From Umezawaea endophytica (GTDB lineage Bacteria > Actinomycetota > Actinomycetes > Mycobacteriales > Pseudonocardiaceae): 64,000 nt of DNA. Under the pieces are notes generated by a model, which was given only the letters and a program-made list of their open reading frames with translations, did not search any database and was not told where the DNA came from. Where the stretch lies: positions 304,065 to 368,064 of the forward strand of contig NZ_JANYMP010000003.1 in the NCBI RefSeq assembly GCF_025061645.1. The letters are read 5' to 3'. The position numbers and the translations under genes were made by a program. Positions 8,388-16,098 of this stretch are shown here, piece after piece; position 1 is the first letter of the stretch, and each line of letters starts with the position of its first letter.

Positions 8388-8858
8388 TCAGGCTTGAGCG
8401 GAGGACCGGCCTGCTCCACGGCGGGCGATCTCCCCCGCCGACCACTCGGACACGACCCCGAGCACGATCCCGATCACGAACGCGATGGCCGTGGAAGCCA
8501 CGTTCACGTCGTTGCCGAAGAGCGACGCCGCCCCGAGGAACGCCGCCGGGATGAACGACAGCGGCTGCCACCCCGCTTGCGCGCACATCGCGAAGGCGAC
8601 GACGGCGACCGTGACCGGCAGCGCGCCGACCCACCCTCCCAACGCGCCCGCGCCGAGGACGGCCAGCCAGCCCCACACGACGCCGGACAGCCCCGCGGCG
8701 GCCGTCTTGACCACTCCGGTCATCTTGCCGCCCGCCGCGAAGAACGCGGCCCACGACACGACGGCCACCCACGTGGGCAGGCCGACCTGCCCGCTGACCC
8801 AGGTCCACGACCCGGCCAGCAGTCCCACGGTGATTCCGGTAGCGATGAGAGCACGCAC
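8388..8858 (-). CDS. DUF1097-type membrane protein
   Basis: A 156-residue, very hydrophobic protein with about five membrane spans. They begin with ALIATGITVGLLAGSWTWV; later ones include VAVVSWAAFFAAGG and TAIAFVIGIVLGVVSEW. Length and topology fit the DUF1097 family (like E. coli YcdZ), whose function is unknown; transport or channel roles have been suggested for relatives. It is the first gene of the operon, directly behind the double GntR operator, with the GS-like gene next. An uptake or sensing role for the nitrile/amine substrate is possible but unproven. Confidence 0.75.
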   Translation of the reverse strand: MRALIATGITVGLLAGSWTWVSGQVGLPTWVAVVSWAAFFAAGGKMTGVVKTAAAGLSGVVWGWLAVLGAGALGGWVGALPVTVAVVAFAMCAQAGWQPLSFIPAAFLGAASLFGNDVNVASTAIAFVIGIVLGVVSEWSAGEIARRGAGRSSAQA

Positions 8859-8926
8859 GTCACATCATCCTCACGTCGTCGCGCTGGGGAGCCGAGATCC
8901 ACCCGATCGAGAGGGCGGGTCATCTG

Positions 8927-8951
8927 GTGGTCTGACCAGTTTGGTCAGACC
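8927..8951. promoter_or_regulatory. Double perfect GntR operator
   Basis: TGGTCTGACCA (8927-8937) and TGGTCAGACCA (8941-8951) are two perfect 11-bp palindromes, 14 bp centre to centre, upstream of the DUF1097 / GS-like / nitrilase / GATase operon. Two adjacent sites suggest cooperative dimer binding by the FadR-type regulator. Confidence 0.8.
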
Positions 8952-9033
8952 AACTCCGCCGTGTCAAGCGTCTCACCCGGACGGAACGGCGGTGGTGATC
9001 GACGTGTTCTTCGAGTTCAGAGCCCTGTTGGGT

Positions 9034-9064
9034 CGGGCGGGCCGCTGAGCTGACAGCCCGCCCG
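9034..9064 (-). terminator. GC-rich hairpin after the FMN-binding protein gene
   Basis: CGGGCGGGC pairs with GCCCGCCCG over a 13-nt loop, ending 12 bp before the end of the minus-strand gene at 9076. Position and stability fit a terminator; there is no T run. Confidence 0.5.
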
Positions 9065-9075
9065 GCCATCGGTGT

Positions 9076-9978
9076 TCAGTTGAAGCGCGAGTACACCGGT
9101 TCCGACCACCCGGCGGGGAAGGCGCCTTCCGCCCAGACCGACTCCTCGATCGTGAACACCGTCTCCTGCCCGTTCCCCGGTCCGCGAGAGGAGCCCGCGG
9201 CGGACCGGCGGACCCGCGCGGTTCCGGTCACCTGCAAGGTCGCCCCGGATTCCCAGTCCGGGAACAGCAGGCCCGCCAAGGGGTTCAGGTCGATGTTGCC
9301 CGCGGTCATCATCATCGCGTTGCCCACGTAGTCCGGCCAGCGCAACTCCGTTGACGAGAGGACCTCGACGAAACCGGGGTTGCCGCCGCGGTGCGACACG
9401 TCCACGCCTCCCGCCGCCGCCGTCCCGATGAAGAACGTGTCCGCGGTCGACACGAGGACCGACTGGGCCGTGTCCAACTCCGCACCCCTTCGCACCACCG
9501 GGTGGGGGTCCGTGGGCCCCTCCCCCATGACTCGGGCCTGGATGTACTTGGGGCAGTTGCCGAACGCCTGGTGCACGTCCACCTCACCGCCCCCGGCCAC
9601 CGGCCGCCACCGACCGTTGACGCGCAACCTCTTGCGCGCCACCAGGTCGATGACCAAGGTCCCGACGTCCACCTCGTCCCGCAGCACCTCGGCCAACGGG
9701 TCCGTGCCCACCACCTGGGCGCCCGCCCGCAGGGTGTGCTCGTCGACGACGGAGAGGAACCCCTCCGGACCGACCAGGGCCGTGGCCCACGGCCGTCCAC
9801 CGCGGTCCTGGGCGCCCAGGACCAGCAGGCGTTGGCGTGCCACGAAGTCCGTCGCCCCGCGGGGGATGGTGTCGGAGATGATCGGCCGGACCCTCGCCGC
9901 CAACGCCGAGGTACCGGCCACCCGTTGCGCTGCCAGCTCGCCGGGGTGGAAGGCGAGCCGGTCGGTGAGGTCGGCCAC
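9076..9978 (-). CDS. Pyridoxamine 5'-phosphate oxidase-like FMN-binding protein
   Basis: A 300-residue split-barrel flavoprotein-type sequence. Two PNPOx-like units are visible: an N-terminal one (FVARQRLLVLGAQDRGGRPWATALVGPEGFLSV in pieces) and a central one (FFIGTAA, GNPGFVEV, GNAMMMTAGNIDLNPLAGLLFPDW). The last stretch is the typical 'N-x-x-NP-x-x-GLLF-x-DF' barrel strand. The VDVHQAFGNCPKYIQ motif is typical of the subgroup annotated as pyridoxamine-phosphate-oxidase-family or flavin-nucleotide-binding proteins. The reaction is unknown; a flavin or F420-dependent reductase role is plausible. Its GTG start is 4 bp after the DsrE gene, and both sit behind the TetR operator at 10403. Confidence 0.8.
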   Translation of the reverse strand: MADLTDRLAFHPGELAAQRVAGTSALAARVRPIISDTIPRGATDFVARQRLLVLGAQDRGGRPWATALVGPEGFLSVVDEHTLRAGAQVVGTDPLAEVLRDEVDVGTLVIDLVARKRLRVNGRWRPVAGGGEVDVHQAFGNCPKYIQARVMGEGPTDPHPVVRRGAELDTAQSVLVSTADTFFIGTAAAGGVDVSHRGGNPGFVEVLSSTELRWPDYVGNAMMMTAGNIDLNPLAGLLFPDWESGATLQVTGTARVRRSAAGSSRGPGNGQETVFTIEESVWAEGAFPAGWSEPVYSRFN

Positions 9979-9982
9979 GACG

Positions 9983-10363
9983 TCAGAAGGTCAGGACGTG
10001 GTAGCCGGACCGCACCAGTTCCCTGATGCTCCCGACACCGGTGGTGCCGGGGGCCAGGTTCTGGCTCACCTGGGTGACGTCCTCGCTCCGCAGGCCCTCG
10101 GTCGCGCCGAAGACGGTCGCGCAGCCGCCGGAGGCCACCGTGGCGACCTGCTTCCTCACGGCGGTGTACAGCTCGTGCGCGGGGTGGGCCGGGTCCGCCA
10201 GCACTGCGGGCCACCGGGTGCCCGCGCCCTGGAAGACCACCAAGGCCTCACCGCCCTGCGCGAACTCCCACGCGGTGGCCAGGGCGTTGAACACCCGGCC
10301 GACGGCCTCGTCGGTCCCGGTGGACGGGTCGGACAGCACCACGACCGCGGTCTTGTCACTCAT
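9983..10363 (-). CDS. DsrE-family-like protein
   Basis: A 126-residue alpha/beta protein (MSDKTAVVVLSDPSTGTDEAVGR, LVVFQGAGTRWP, SGGCATVFG, GYHVLTF). The layout of a beta-alpha start, the 'LVVFQGAG' strand and the single Cys in the C-terminal third match the DsrE/DsrF-like family, whose members handle sulfur transfer. The Cys in GGCA could be the active thiol. It is followed by the FMN-binding gene with a 4-bp gap and preceded by a 20-bp TetR operator. The family call is fairly firm; the function is unknown. Confidence 0.72.
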   Translation of the reverse strand: MSDKTAVVVLSDPSTGTDEAVGRVFNALATAWEFAQGGEALVVFQGAGTRWPAVLADPAHPAHELYTAVRKQVATVASGGCATVFGATEGLRSEDVTQVSQNLAPGTTGVGSIRELVRSGYHVLTF

Positions 10364-10402
10364 GAACGTTCTCCTCGCGCTCGGAAACCCAACGAGGCCA
10401 AC

Positions 10403-10422
10403 TTTACCGAACGATCGGTAAA
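10403..10422. promoter_or_regulatory. TetR operator, copy 1 (perfect)
   Basis: TTTACCGA-ACGA-TCGGTAAA is a perfect inverted repeat with a 4-bp spacer, 40 bp upstream of the DsrE-like start. Near-identical copies lie at 11047-11065 and 11844-11863. Confidence 0.8.
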
Positions 10423-10464
10423 TATCAAGGTGGCACCGCTCACGACACCCGCCGGGGTCGGGGG

Positions 10465-11037
10465 CTAGCTCTCCCCCGACCCCGGCATCAGGATGCTCGG
10501 CATGAGCGCCACGGTCTCGGCGAAGACGTCCGCCTCCCCCAGCACGCGGGCCAGCACCAGGGACCCCTCGATGCGGAGGAACGCGTCCTTCGCGGCACGC
10601 ATCGCCTCGTCGCGCGGACGCCCCGCGCGGTGGGACGCCTCGGCCATCACGTCGATCCACGTCTTCGCCAGCGACCGCGCGTGGTCCCGGACCTTCTCCG
10701 GCGTCCCGGCCAACGTCATGGTGTCCAGCACGCAGGACAACGCGCCGGCACCGTAGAAGTCACCGAGCCTGCGCGCGGTCTCGCCCATCCCCCTGACGAG
10801 GTCCTCGTCGGAGCGCATCGGCTCCAGGATCCACAGGAACCGCTCCCCGACCTTCGCCAGCACCGCGGCCGCCATCGCTTCCTTGCCGTCGGGGAACCGG
10901 TGGTAGAGGCTCGCGCGCTGGAGCCCGGAGGCGGCCGAGAGGTCGCCGATCGCGGTCCCGTCGAACCCCTTCTCCCGGAACACCGACACCAGCAGGTCCA
11001 GCAGGTCGGCTTCGTCGATGGAAGGTGGTCGCGCCAT
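10465..11037 (-). CDS. TetR/AcrR-family repressor
   Basis: A 190-residue regulator. The N-terminal HTH is clear: LLDLLVSVFREKGFDGTAI, GDLSAASGLQRASLYHRFPDGKEAM. The C-terminal half is helical, with the layout of the subgroup that often controls electrophile or quinone stress genes. Its ATG is 10 bp from an operator copy at 11047-11065, indicating autorepression, and matching operators precede the DsrE and DsbA-like genes. All four genes are on the minus strand and form a compact regulon. The inducer is unknown; the redox character of the targets suggests a reactive electrophile or oxidant. Confidence 0.9.
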   Translation of the reverse strand: MARPPSIDEADLLDLLVSVFREKGFDGTAIGDLSAASGLQRASLYHRFPDGKEAMAAAVLAKVGERFLWILEPMRSDEDLVRGMGETARRLGDFYGAGALSCVLDTMTLAGTPEKVRDHARSLAKTWIDVMAEASHRAGRPRDEAMRAAKDAFLRIEGSLVLARVLGEADVFAETVALMPSILMPGSGES

Positions 11038-11046
11038 CCCCCGATG

Positions 11047-11065
11047 TTACCGAACCTTCGGTCAA
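11047..11065. promoter_or_regulatory. TetR operator, copy 2
   Basis: TTACCGA-ACCT-TCGGTCA: the same 7-4-7 architecture as the other two copies with one mismatch, immediately upstream of the TetR gene itself. Confidence 0.7.
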
Positions 11066-11076
11066 ATTGGTTCGGG

Positions 11077-11802
11077 CTACCTCTTCAGCCTGCGGCTCCC
11101 GGCGTGCCAGTCCTCGACCTCGCCCGTCTCCCGCGTCGTGACGCCGAACGACGGGAGCTGCGGACGTTCGCGCAGGCTCCGCTTGAGCTCGGCGAAACCG
11201 GGGAACCGCGCGAGGCCGATGACGTGGTCCCACAGCTCCGCGGCCTGCTCCTCGTCGGGCAGCCTGCTGATCACCGGCCCGAAGAAGGCGACGCCCTCCG
11301 GCGGCTGGAAGTGCACGATCGGCGTGCCGACGTCCTTGCCCGTCAACGACAGCGCCTCGTCCGACTCGGCCTGGATGCCGGCGTCACGGGACGTGTCGTC
11401 GAGGGCGTCGGCGAGCGACGTCGGCAGGCCCGCCTCGGCGAGCGCGGCGGCGGCTAGTTCGGGGGTGCCCTGCCAGCCGGGGACCCGCCCCTCGTCGGGT
11501 CCGGTCTCGAGGATCCGCGCGCCGAAGGCGGCGTAGAGCGGACCGACCGCCTCACGGCCGTGCTCCTCCCGCACCGCCGACGCCACCCGCAACAGCCGCA
11601 GACCCGCCGTGTGCTGCGCCTCGTACTCCGGGGGGAAGTGGCTGTCGTAGTCGAGGTGGGCGTTGATCAGGCGCAGTGAGATGAACCGCCAGTCGACGGC
11701 GTAGTCCCGCTGCGCCTGGACGAGCCGGATCCACTTGCTCGTCATCCACGCGAAGGGACAGATCGGGTCGAAGTAGAAGTTGATGTCCGCGCCGCTGCTC
11801 AT
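11077..11802 (-). CDS. DsbA-family protein related to mycothiol-dependent reductase, CPFA active site
   Basis: A 241-residue thioredoxin-fold protein with a helical insertion. It resembles mycobacterial Rv2466c, a mycothiol-dependent nitroreductase/oxidoreductase: INFYFDPICPFAWMTSKWI, then VGTPIVHF and GVAFFGPVISRLP containing the cis-Pro loop TP, ending FAELKRSLRERP. The family motif CPWC is CPFA here, so the resolving Cys is missing and only a one-Cys (mycothiol-mixed-disulfide) mechanism is possible. A TetR operator lies 41 bp upstream and the TetR gene follows, so it is induced by the same signal as the DsrE/FMN genes. The predicted role is a mycothiol-linked stress enzyme. Confidence 0.85.
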   Translation of the reverse strand: MSSGADINFYFDPICPFAWMTSKWIRLVQAQRDYAVDWRFISLRLINAHLDYDSHFPPEYEAQHTAGLRLLRVASAVREEHGREAVGPLYAAFGARILETGPDEGRVPGWQGTPELAAAALAEAGLPTSLADALDDTSRDAGIQAESDEALSLTGKDVGTPIVHFQPPEGVAFFGPVISRLPDEEQAAELWDHVIGLARFPGFAELKRSLRERPQLPSFGVTTRETGEVEDWHAGSRRLKR

Positions 11803-11843
11803 GACCGTGCTCCTCGCTGCTCGGAAGGTCCGCGGCAGCCATG

Positions 11844-11863
11844 TTTACTGAACGATCGGTAAA
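11844..11863. promoter_or_regulatory. TetR operator, copy 3
   Basis: TTTACTGA-ACGA-TCGGTAAA, one mismatch from the perfect copy 1 and with the same ACGA spacer, upstream of the DsbA-like gene. It lies between that gene and the end of the dioxygenase gene. Confidence 0.78.
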
Positions 11864-11890
11864 CAATAAGGTGACTGCCACCACGAGTCT

Positions 11891-12760
11891 TCACCGTGCG
11901 TGCGCCTCGTCGGCCGCCGTGCGCAGGACGAAGTCGTAGGCGAGGGCGCGGTAGGGCCCGTCGAGCCCGTGCCCACGACCGTCCTCGTGCCGGGTGGTCG
12001 ACTTGACCGCCAGTGCGGGGATGGTGCCCTCGATGGTGCTCGTGACGAGCGGGTCGCCGTCGAAGTAGATCTGGGTGGTCAGCGGCAGGCACCCGTCGGC
12101 GGAGATGATCGCGTGGATGTGCAGCGGGCGCATGCCGTGCAGGTGCAGGGCGTCGACCAGGTCGGCCAGCGGGCTGTTCGGGGCCAGGCCGAAGGTCTCG
12201 GTGCCGGGCATCACCGTGCGGAACTCGTAGAACCCGTCGGCGTCCGTGACCACCTTCGCCCGGAGGTTGTGGGTGGGGATGCCGGTGGAGTCGTTGGGGA
12301 TGTCCAGCGGCGCGAAGGCATCGGCGTCCACACCGGAGTAGACGTTGTTCGCGTCCATCTGCCAGATGTCGAGGACCGCGCCGGGCAGCGGGTCGCCCGC
12401 GGTGGTGCGCACGGTCCCGGACACGACGAGGGGCTCACCGGGCTCGTCCGGGCGCATGGGCAGCACCGCGGGACTGGGCAGGACAGGCGATCCGGGGGTT
12501 CGGGCGGGACCCTCCAGCTCCCAGTAGCTCGCGCCGTCCTTCTCCGGGTGGGCGTACGGGACGCCCGCCGTTCCTTTGAGGACGGTCTTGAAGAACAGGA
12601 TGCTCGCGTACGGCAGTTGACCGGCGTCGGCGACCCGCTGCAACCACTCGAATACCCCGAGGTACTCGTCCTCGGTGACCTGGTGCTTGAGGATGACGTC
12701 GTCGACGGCGCGGCGCAGATCGGCGAACACGACCTGGAGACGGCTCTCGGACTTGATCAC
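11891..12760 (-). CDS. Intradiol ring-cleavage dioxygenase (catechol/hydroxyquinol 1,2-dioxygenase type)
   Basis: A 289-residue non-haem Fe(III) dioxygenase. An N-terminal helical dimerisation domain (1-95) precedes the beta-sandwich. Fe ligands can be placed: Tyr in DIWQMDANNVYSG, Tyr in GFYEFRTVMPG, and two His in RPLHIHAIIS. The N-terminal helix block (FADLRRAVDDVILKH, EYLGVFEWLQRV) is that of catechol/hydroxyquinol 1,2-dioxygenases, not protocatechuate dioxygenase. Start: GTG with AAAGGAG upstream. It follows the decarboxylase-like gene in the same operon, which favours hydroxyquinol (from resorcinol) as substrate, giving maleylacetate. No hydroxylase or maleylacetate reductase is nearby. 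Confidence 0.88.
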   Translation of the reverse strand: MIKSESRLQVVFADLRRAVDDVILKHQVTEDEYLGVFEWLQRVADAGQLPYASILFFKTVLKGTAGVPYAHPEKDGASYWELEGPARTPGSPVLPSPAVLPMRPDEPGEPLVVSGTVRTTAGDPLPGAVLDIWQMDANNVYSGVDADAFAPLDIPNDSTGIPTHNLRAKVVTDADGFYEFRTVMPGTETFGLAPNSPLADLVDALHLHGMRPLHIHAIISADGCLPLTTQIYFDGDPLVTSTIEGTIPALAVKSTTRHEDGRGHGLDGPYRALAYDFVLRTAADEAHAR

Positions 12761-12798
12761 GTGCGTTCACTCCTTTGTGGATCGGATGGTGTTCTCGG

Positions 12799-13788
12799 TC
12801 AGCGCCGGATGCCCGCGACGAGCCTTTCCCAGTTCCGGAAGGCGATGCGCTCGCGGTCGGCCTCGCTGATCGGCGCGGTGTCCAGGAAGCGCCGCGCGGA
12901 TCCGGCGCGCTCCCTGTTGAACGGGTAGTCGGAGGCGTACATGACCCGCTCGGCCCCCACCACCTCCAGCGTCCACCGCAGGTACCTGTGGCTGGAGATG
13001 CCGCCGGGGGTGATGAAGAGGTTGGAGCGGAAGTACTCCGCGACCGGGCGCCGCAACCCGGCGATGCCGTCCAGCGCGGCGACGCGGTCGAGGTAGAAGA
13101 GCACGACCTCGCCCCAGTGCCCCAGGACGACCGTCAGGTCGGGGAACCGGTCGAAGACGCCGGAGACGATCATCCGGAGGACGGTGAGCCCGGCGTCGTA
13201 GTGCCACCCGAACGCCCCGGTGGCCAGCATGCTGTCCACCGGATCGCCGAAACCGCGGTAGTAGGCGTCGGTGACGGTCGGGAACGGGGTGCTGGGGTGC
13301 AGGTAGACGGGTGCGCGCAGGTCCTCCGCCGCCTCGTAGACGTCCCAGAACTCGGGCGCGTCCAACGATTTCCCGCCGGAGTTCGCGTTCACCAGCGCCC
13401 CGTTGAACCCCAGCTCGGTGACCGCGCGCCGCAGTTCGTCCGCCGCGGCCGACGGCGCCGACGTGGCCAGTGCCGCGAACCCCTGGAACCGCTCGGGGTG
13501 GCGGCGCACGGCGGCGGCGACGGCGTCGTTGGTGGGCGCTTGCAGGGACACGGCCTGCGCGGCGTCGAGGTTCTGCAAACCCGGCGTCGTGAGGGACAGC
13601 ACGGCCGTGTCGATCCCGGCGTCGTCCATGGCAGCGATGCGCAGGTCGTCGAGGTCCAGCAGCGCGGGCGTGATGTCGCTGGCCACGGCCCACTTCATCA
13701 TCGGCGCGGCCAGCCGCGGGTCGTGCCGCTTCCACGCGTCGACCACGTCGTCGGTGACGAAGTGCTCTTCGAGCCCGAAGAGTTTCAC
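12799..13788 (-). CDS. Amidohydrolase-2 family, gamma-resorcylate/dihydroxybenzoate decarboxylase-like
   Basis: A 329-residue TIM-barrel protein. Metal ligands match the non-oxidative aromatic decarboxylases: E and H in GLEEHF (near 7-9), His in VYLHPSTPFP (near 167), His in VLGHWGE, and Asp in YASDYPFNRE. That combination (ExH start, no HxH) is the hallmark of gamma-resorcylate, 2,3-dihydroxybenzoate and salicylate decarboxylases. The reaction would be loss of CO2 from a hydroxybenzoate to give a phenol. It is the first gene of an operon with the intradiol dioxygenase (38-bp gap), opposite a MarR regulator. GTG start with GGGAGGT before it. Confidence 0.85.
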   Translation of the reverse strand: MKLFGLEEHFVTDDVVDAWKRHDPRLAAPMMKWAVASDITPALLDLDDLRIAAMDDAGIDTAVLSLTTPGLQNLDAAQAVSLQAPTNDAVAAAVRRHPERFQGFAALATSAPSAAADELRRAVTELGFNGALVNANSGGKSLDAPEFWDVYEAAEDLRAPVYLHPSTPFPTVTDAYYRGFGDPVDSMLATGAFGWHYDAGLTVLRMIVSGVFDRFPDLTVVLGHWGEVVLFYLDRVAALDGIAGLRRPVAEYFRSNLFITPGGISSHRYLRWTLEVVGAERVMYASDYPFNRERAGSARRFLDTAPISEADRERIAFRNWERLVAGIRR

Positions 13789-13849
13789 GCGAGACCTCCC
13801 ACCCCCGGTGACCGCACGACCGGCGCGAGAGCCGCGCCGATCGCCATGC

Positions 13850-13895
13850 TTGAACTTTCAAATATCACCGTAGCCACGCTGACATGAAAATTCAA
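13850..13895. promoter_or_regulatory. MarR operator pair in the divergent promoter
   Basis: TTGAA-CT-TTCAA (13850-13861) is a perfect palindrome. ATGAA-AA-TTCAA (13884-13895) repeats it with one mismatch, 34 bp apart centre to centre. The pair lies between the decarboxylase operon and the MarR gene and should control both directions. Confidence 0.72.
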
Positions 13896-13927
13896 GTCAT
13901 CCCCGAAGGCGCCGCTACACTGCTCGC

Positions 13928-14455
13928 ATGTCCGCTTCAGGGGAGTCCGACGCACCCGAGCCGCGCTGGCTCACCAGTGATCAACTGGCCGCGTGGCGCG
14001 GGTTCGTGAAGCTCGCGGGCACACTGCCCGCCGTGCTGGAGTCCCAGCTCCAACAGGACTCGAAGCTCAGCTTCATCGAGTACAACGTGCTGGCGCACCT
14101 GTCCGAACAGCCCGAGCGGCGCATCCGGATGAGCGAGCTGGCGGCACTGGCGAGCGCGGAACTCTCCCGCATGTCGCACATGGTCACCCGCCTGGAGAAA
14201 CGCGGCTTCGCCCGCCGCGAACCCGACCCGCGAAACGGCCGGTACACGCAGGTGATCCTGACCGACGCCGGCTACACCCACTTGGCGGGCACAGCCCCGC
14301 GGCACGCCGCCCAGGTGCTCGACGTGTTCATCGACGTCCTCACGCCCGACGAACTGCGGACGCTGCGCCGGATCTCCGACAAGGTGCTCGCCCGCGTCGA
14401 GGGCGGGCAGCGGCAAGCCGAGGGTGCCCAACCGGCGGCGGTGCGAACCGCCTGA
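13928..14455 (+). CDS. MarR-family regulator of the aromatic decarboxylase operon
   Basis: A 175-residue winged-helix protein. The core shows FIEYNVLAHLSEQPERRIRMSELA, AELSRMSHMVTRLEKRG (recognition helix) and a wing DPRNGRYTQVILTDAGY. The C-terminal tail (GGQRQAEGAQPAAVRTA) is probably disordered. It is transcribed away from the decarboxylase/dioxygenase operon across 139 bp that hold two TTGAA-N2-TTCAA sites. MarR proteins at such loci usually repress until an aromatic acid binds, so a hydroxybenzoate inducer is likely. Confidence 0.87.
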   Translation: MSASGESDAPEPRWLTSDQLAAWRGFVKLAGTLPAVLESQLQQDSKLSFIEYNVLAHLSEQPERRIRMSELAALASAELSRMSHMVTRLEKRGFARREPDPRNGRYTQVILTDAGYTHLAGTAPRHAAQVLDVFIDVLTPDELRTLRRISDKVLARVEGGQRQAEGAQPAAVRTA

Positions 14456-14599
14456 CCACCCGGCTCCTCGACGGCGGCGGGGGCGGGGCGTCAGCCGAGG
14501 TCGATCACCGTGGACATCCGACCTGAATGGCGGATGCTGCGCGGAGGACCACGGGGGCACGCTTGACCCGCGAATCGCCACGACGGACGGGGTGAGCGG

Positions 14600-14914
14600 A
14601 TGAGCAGGTCTGTCGCCCTGGTGGCCGCCCTGGTGACGCTGACGGTGACCGCGGGCACGTACTACCTGTGCTACCGGCTGATCGCCTGGGGCGTGGCCGG
14701 GGACTACCGCGACCTCTGGACCGGTGGCATCTACGCGTTGTTCCTGGGGTACCTGGGTCTGTTCCCGCTCGCCGCGGCGATCGGCGCGACGTACACCGCG
14801 GCAACAGGTCGGAAGGTCCCGCAGCCGCGCGAGAACGCCGGCACACCGAGGAGGGCCCGCGCCAACGGGTACGCCGCCGGGATCGACGACGGCGACGGCG
14901 ACTCGGACGACTGA
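14600..14914 (+). CDS. Small two-span membrane protein of unknown function
   Basis: A 104-residue protein with two hydrophobic segments (VALVAALVTLTVTAGTYYLCY near 5-25 and LFLGYLGLFPLAAAIGAT-like near 48-65), then a basic, Arg-rich stretch and an acidic tail ending DDGDGDSDD. No family is recognised. It ends 8 bp before the convergent stop of the NB-ARC-type regulator gene. Codon use and the ATG with GGTGAGCGG upstream look genuine. Confidence 0.6.
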   Translation: MSRSVALVAALVTLTVTAGTYYLCYRLIAWGVAGDYRDLWTGGIYALFLGYLGLFPLAAAIGATYTAATGRKVPQPRENAGTPRRARANGYAAGIDDGDGDSDD

Positions 14915-14922
14915 CGTCGGCG

Positions 14923-15876
14923 CTACCCCGCCCAGGTCTCCGCGGCCATGGCCAGTGCGCCGGGCAGTCCCCCGGACCTGCTGATGATCTCCGCCAACGC
15001 GGGCGACACGGCCGGTCTGCCGAGCCGGGTCGCGAGCAACGCCGCCGCGTCGGTCCGGGTCAGTGGGCCGAGGAGCAGGGTGTGCGCGTCGGCCGCGGCG
15101 ACCAGGCGGCTGAGCCGGTCGCGGCTCGTCACCACCGCCACGCTGCCGGGGGTGCCAGGCAGCAGCGGAAGCACCTGCTCGGTGTCGCGCGCGTCGTCGA
15201 GCACCACCAGCACCCGCCTGCCGGCCAGCGCGCTGCGGTAGCACGCCGACAGGGCGGCCAGGCCGTTCGGGACGGTCCTGGCCCCGAGGTCGGCGAGGAA
15301 ACCGCGGAGCGTCTCGGCCGGGTCCGCCGGTCTCGCGCGGGTGGACCCGTGGAGGTCGGCGAAGAGCTGCCCGTCCGGGAACCGGTCCCGGATCCGGTGC
15401 GCCCAGCCGACGGCCAGCGCGGTCTTGCCCACCCCGGCGGCTCCTCGGACCACGACCGCGACGGCAGACCGCCTGCGGACGCTCGACAGCACGGCCAGTT
15501 CCCGCAGTTCGGTCGCCCGACCGCAGAGCCGCACCGCGGGCGGTAGCTGGCGCGGTGTCCGGTCCGGCACGGCCCGCGCGTGGCTGAACGCGTACTCCAG
15601 CACGGTGTGGCGCGGTTTCCAGAACTCGGACACCCCGGTGGGCACCGACAGGGTGGCGTCGTACTCCTCGGCGTAGGCGCGGAAGCTCTCGACCAGTCCG
15701 CGGACCGTGTCCCACGCGGGCGGTCGCCGGATGGTGCCGGTCAGGATCGCGCCGATCTGGCTCTTGCTCAGCCTCACCCGACCCGCCAGCGCCCGCAGGC
15801 TCGGCCCGCCCGCCTGCCGCCACATCAGCCGCAGGTCACCGCAAAGCTGGTCGAGGAGTTCACTCTCGGCACCCAT
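14923..15876 (-). CDS. HTH plus NB-ARC/STAND P-loop regulator (short AfsR-like)
   Basis: A 317-residue protein. Residues 1-70 form a helix-turn-helix-like unit (LRALAGRVRLSKSQIGAILTG) of the XRE/'helix-turn-helix domain before NB-ARC' type. Then comes an NB-ARC-like ATPase with Walker A VVRGAAGVGKTALAV, Walker B RVLVVLDDARD, and a GSVAVVTSRDRLSRLV sensor. It ends right after the GLPxALAMAAE motif, so it lacks the TPR/WD repeats usually found in such STAND regulators; it is either a minimal form or truncated. The start was chosen at MGAESELL because GGGGAGGAC precedes it. The target is unknown. Confidence 0.78.
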   Translation of the reverse strand: MGAESELLDQLCGDLRLMWRQAGGPSLRALAGRVRLSKSQIGAILTGTIRRPPAWDTVRGLVESFRAYAEEYDATLSVPTGVSEFWKPRHTVLEYAFSHARAVPDRTPRQLPPAVRLCGRATELRELAVLSSVRRRSAVAVVVRGAAGVGKTALAVGWAHRIRDRFPDGQLFADLHGSTRARPADPAETLRGFLADLGARTVPNGLAALSACYRSALAGRRVLVVLDDARDTEQVLPLLPGTPGSVAVVTSRDRLSRLVAAADAHTLLLGPLTRTDAAALLATRLGRPAVSPALAEIISRSGGLPGALAMAAETWAG

Positions 15877-16098
15877 CGATCGTCCTCCCCGTGCCACGTC
15901 CGCGAGAGCGATCGTCGCAAGCCGGAATGGACGACAACTGGATGCCTGTCCGGAGGTGTCCGGTGACCACGCCGATTCGGCCGCTCCCGACCTGCGCGAA
16001 CGCGCCCGGTGTCCGGAGGTGTCCACGATCGACGCCCGCGCGGTGCCGCACCGGTCACGGTTGGGCGGTTGACTCCCCCTACCGGAAGGACAACTCCA

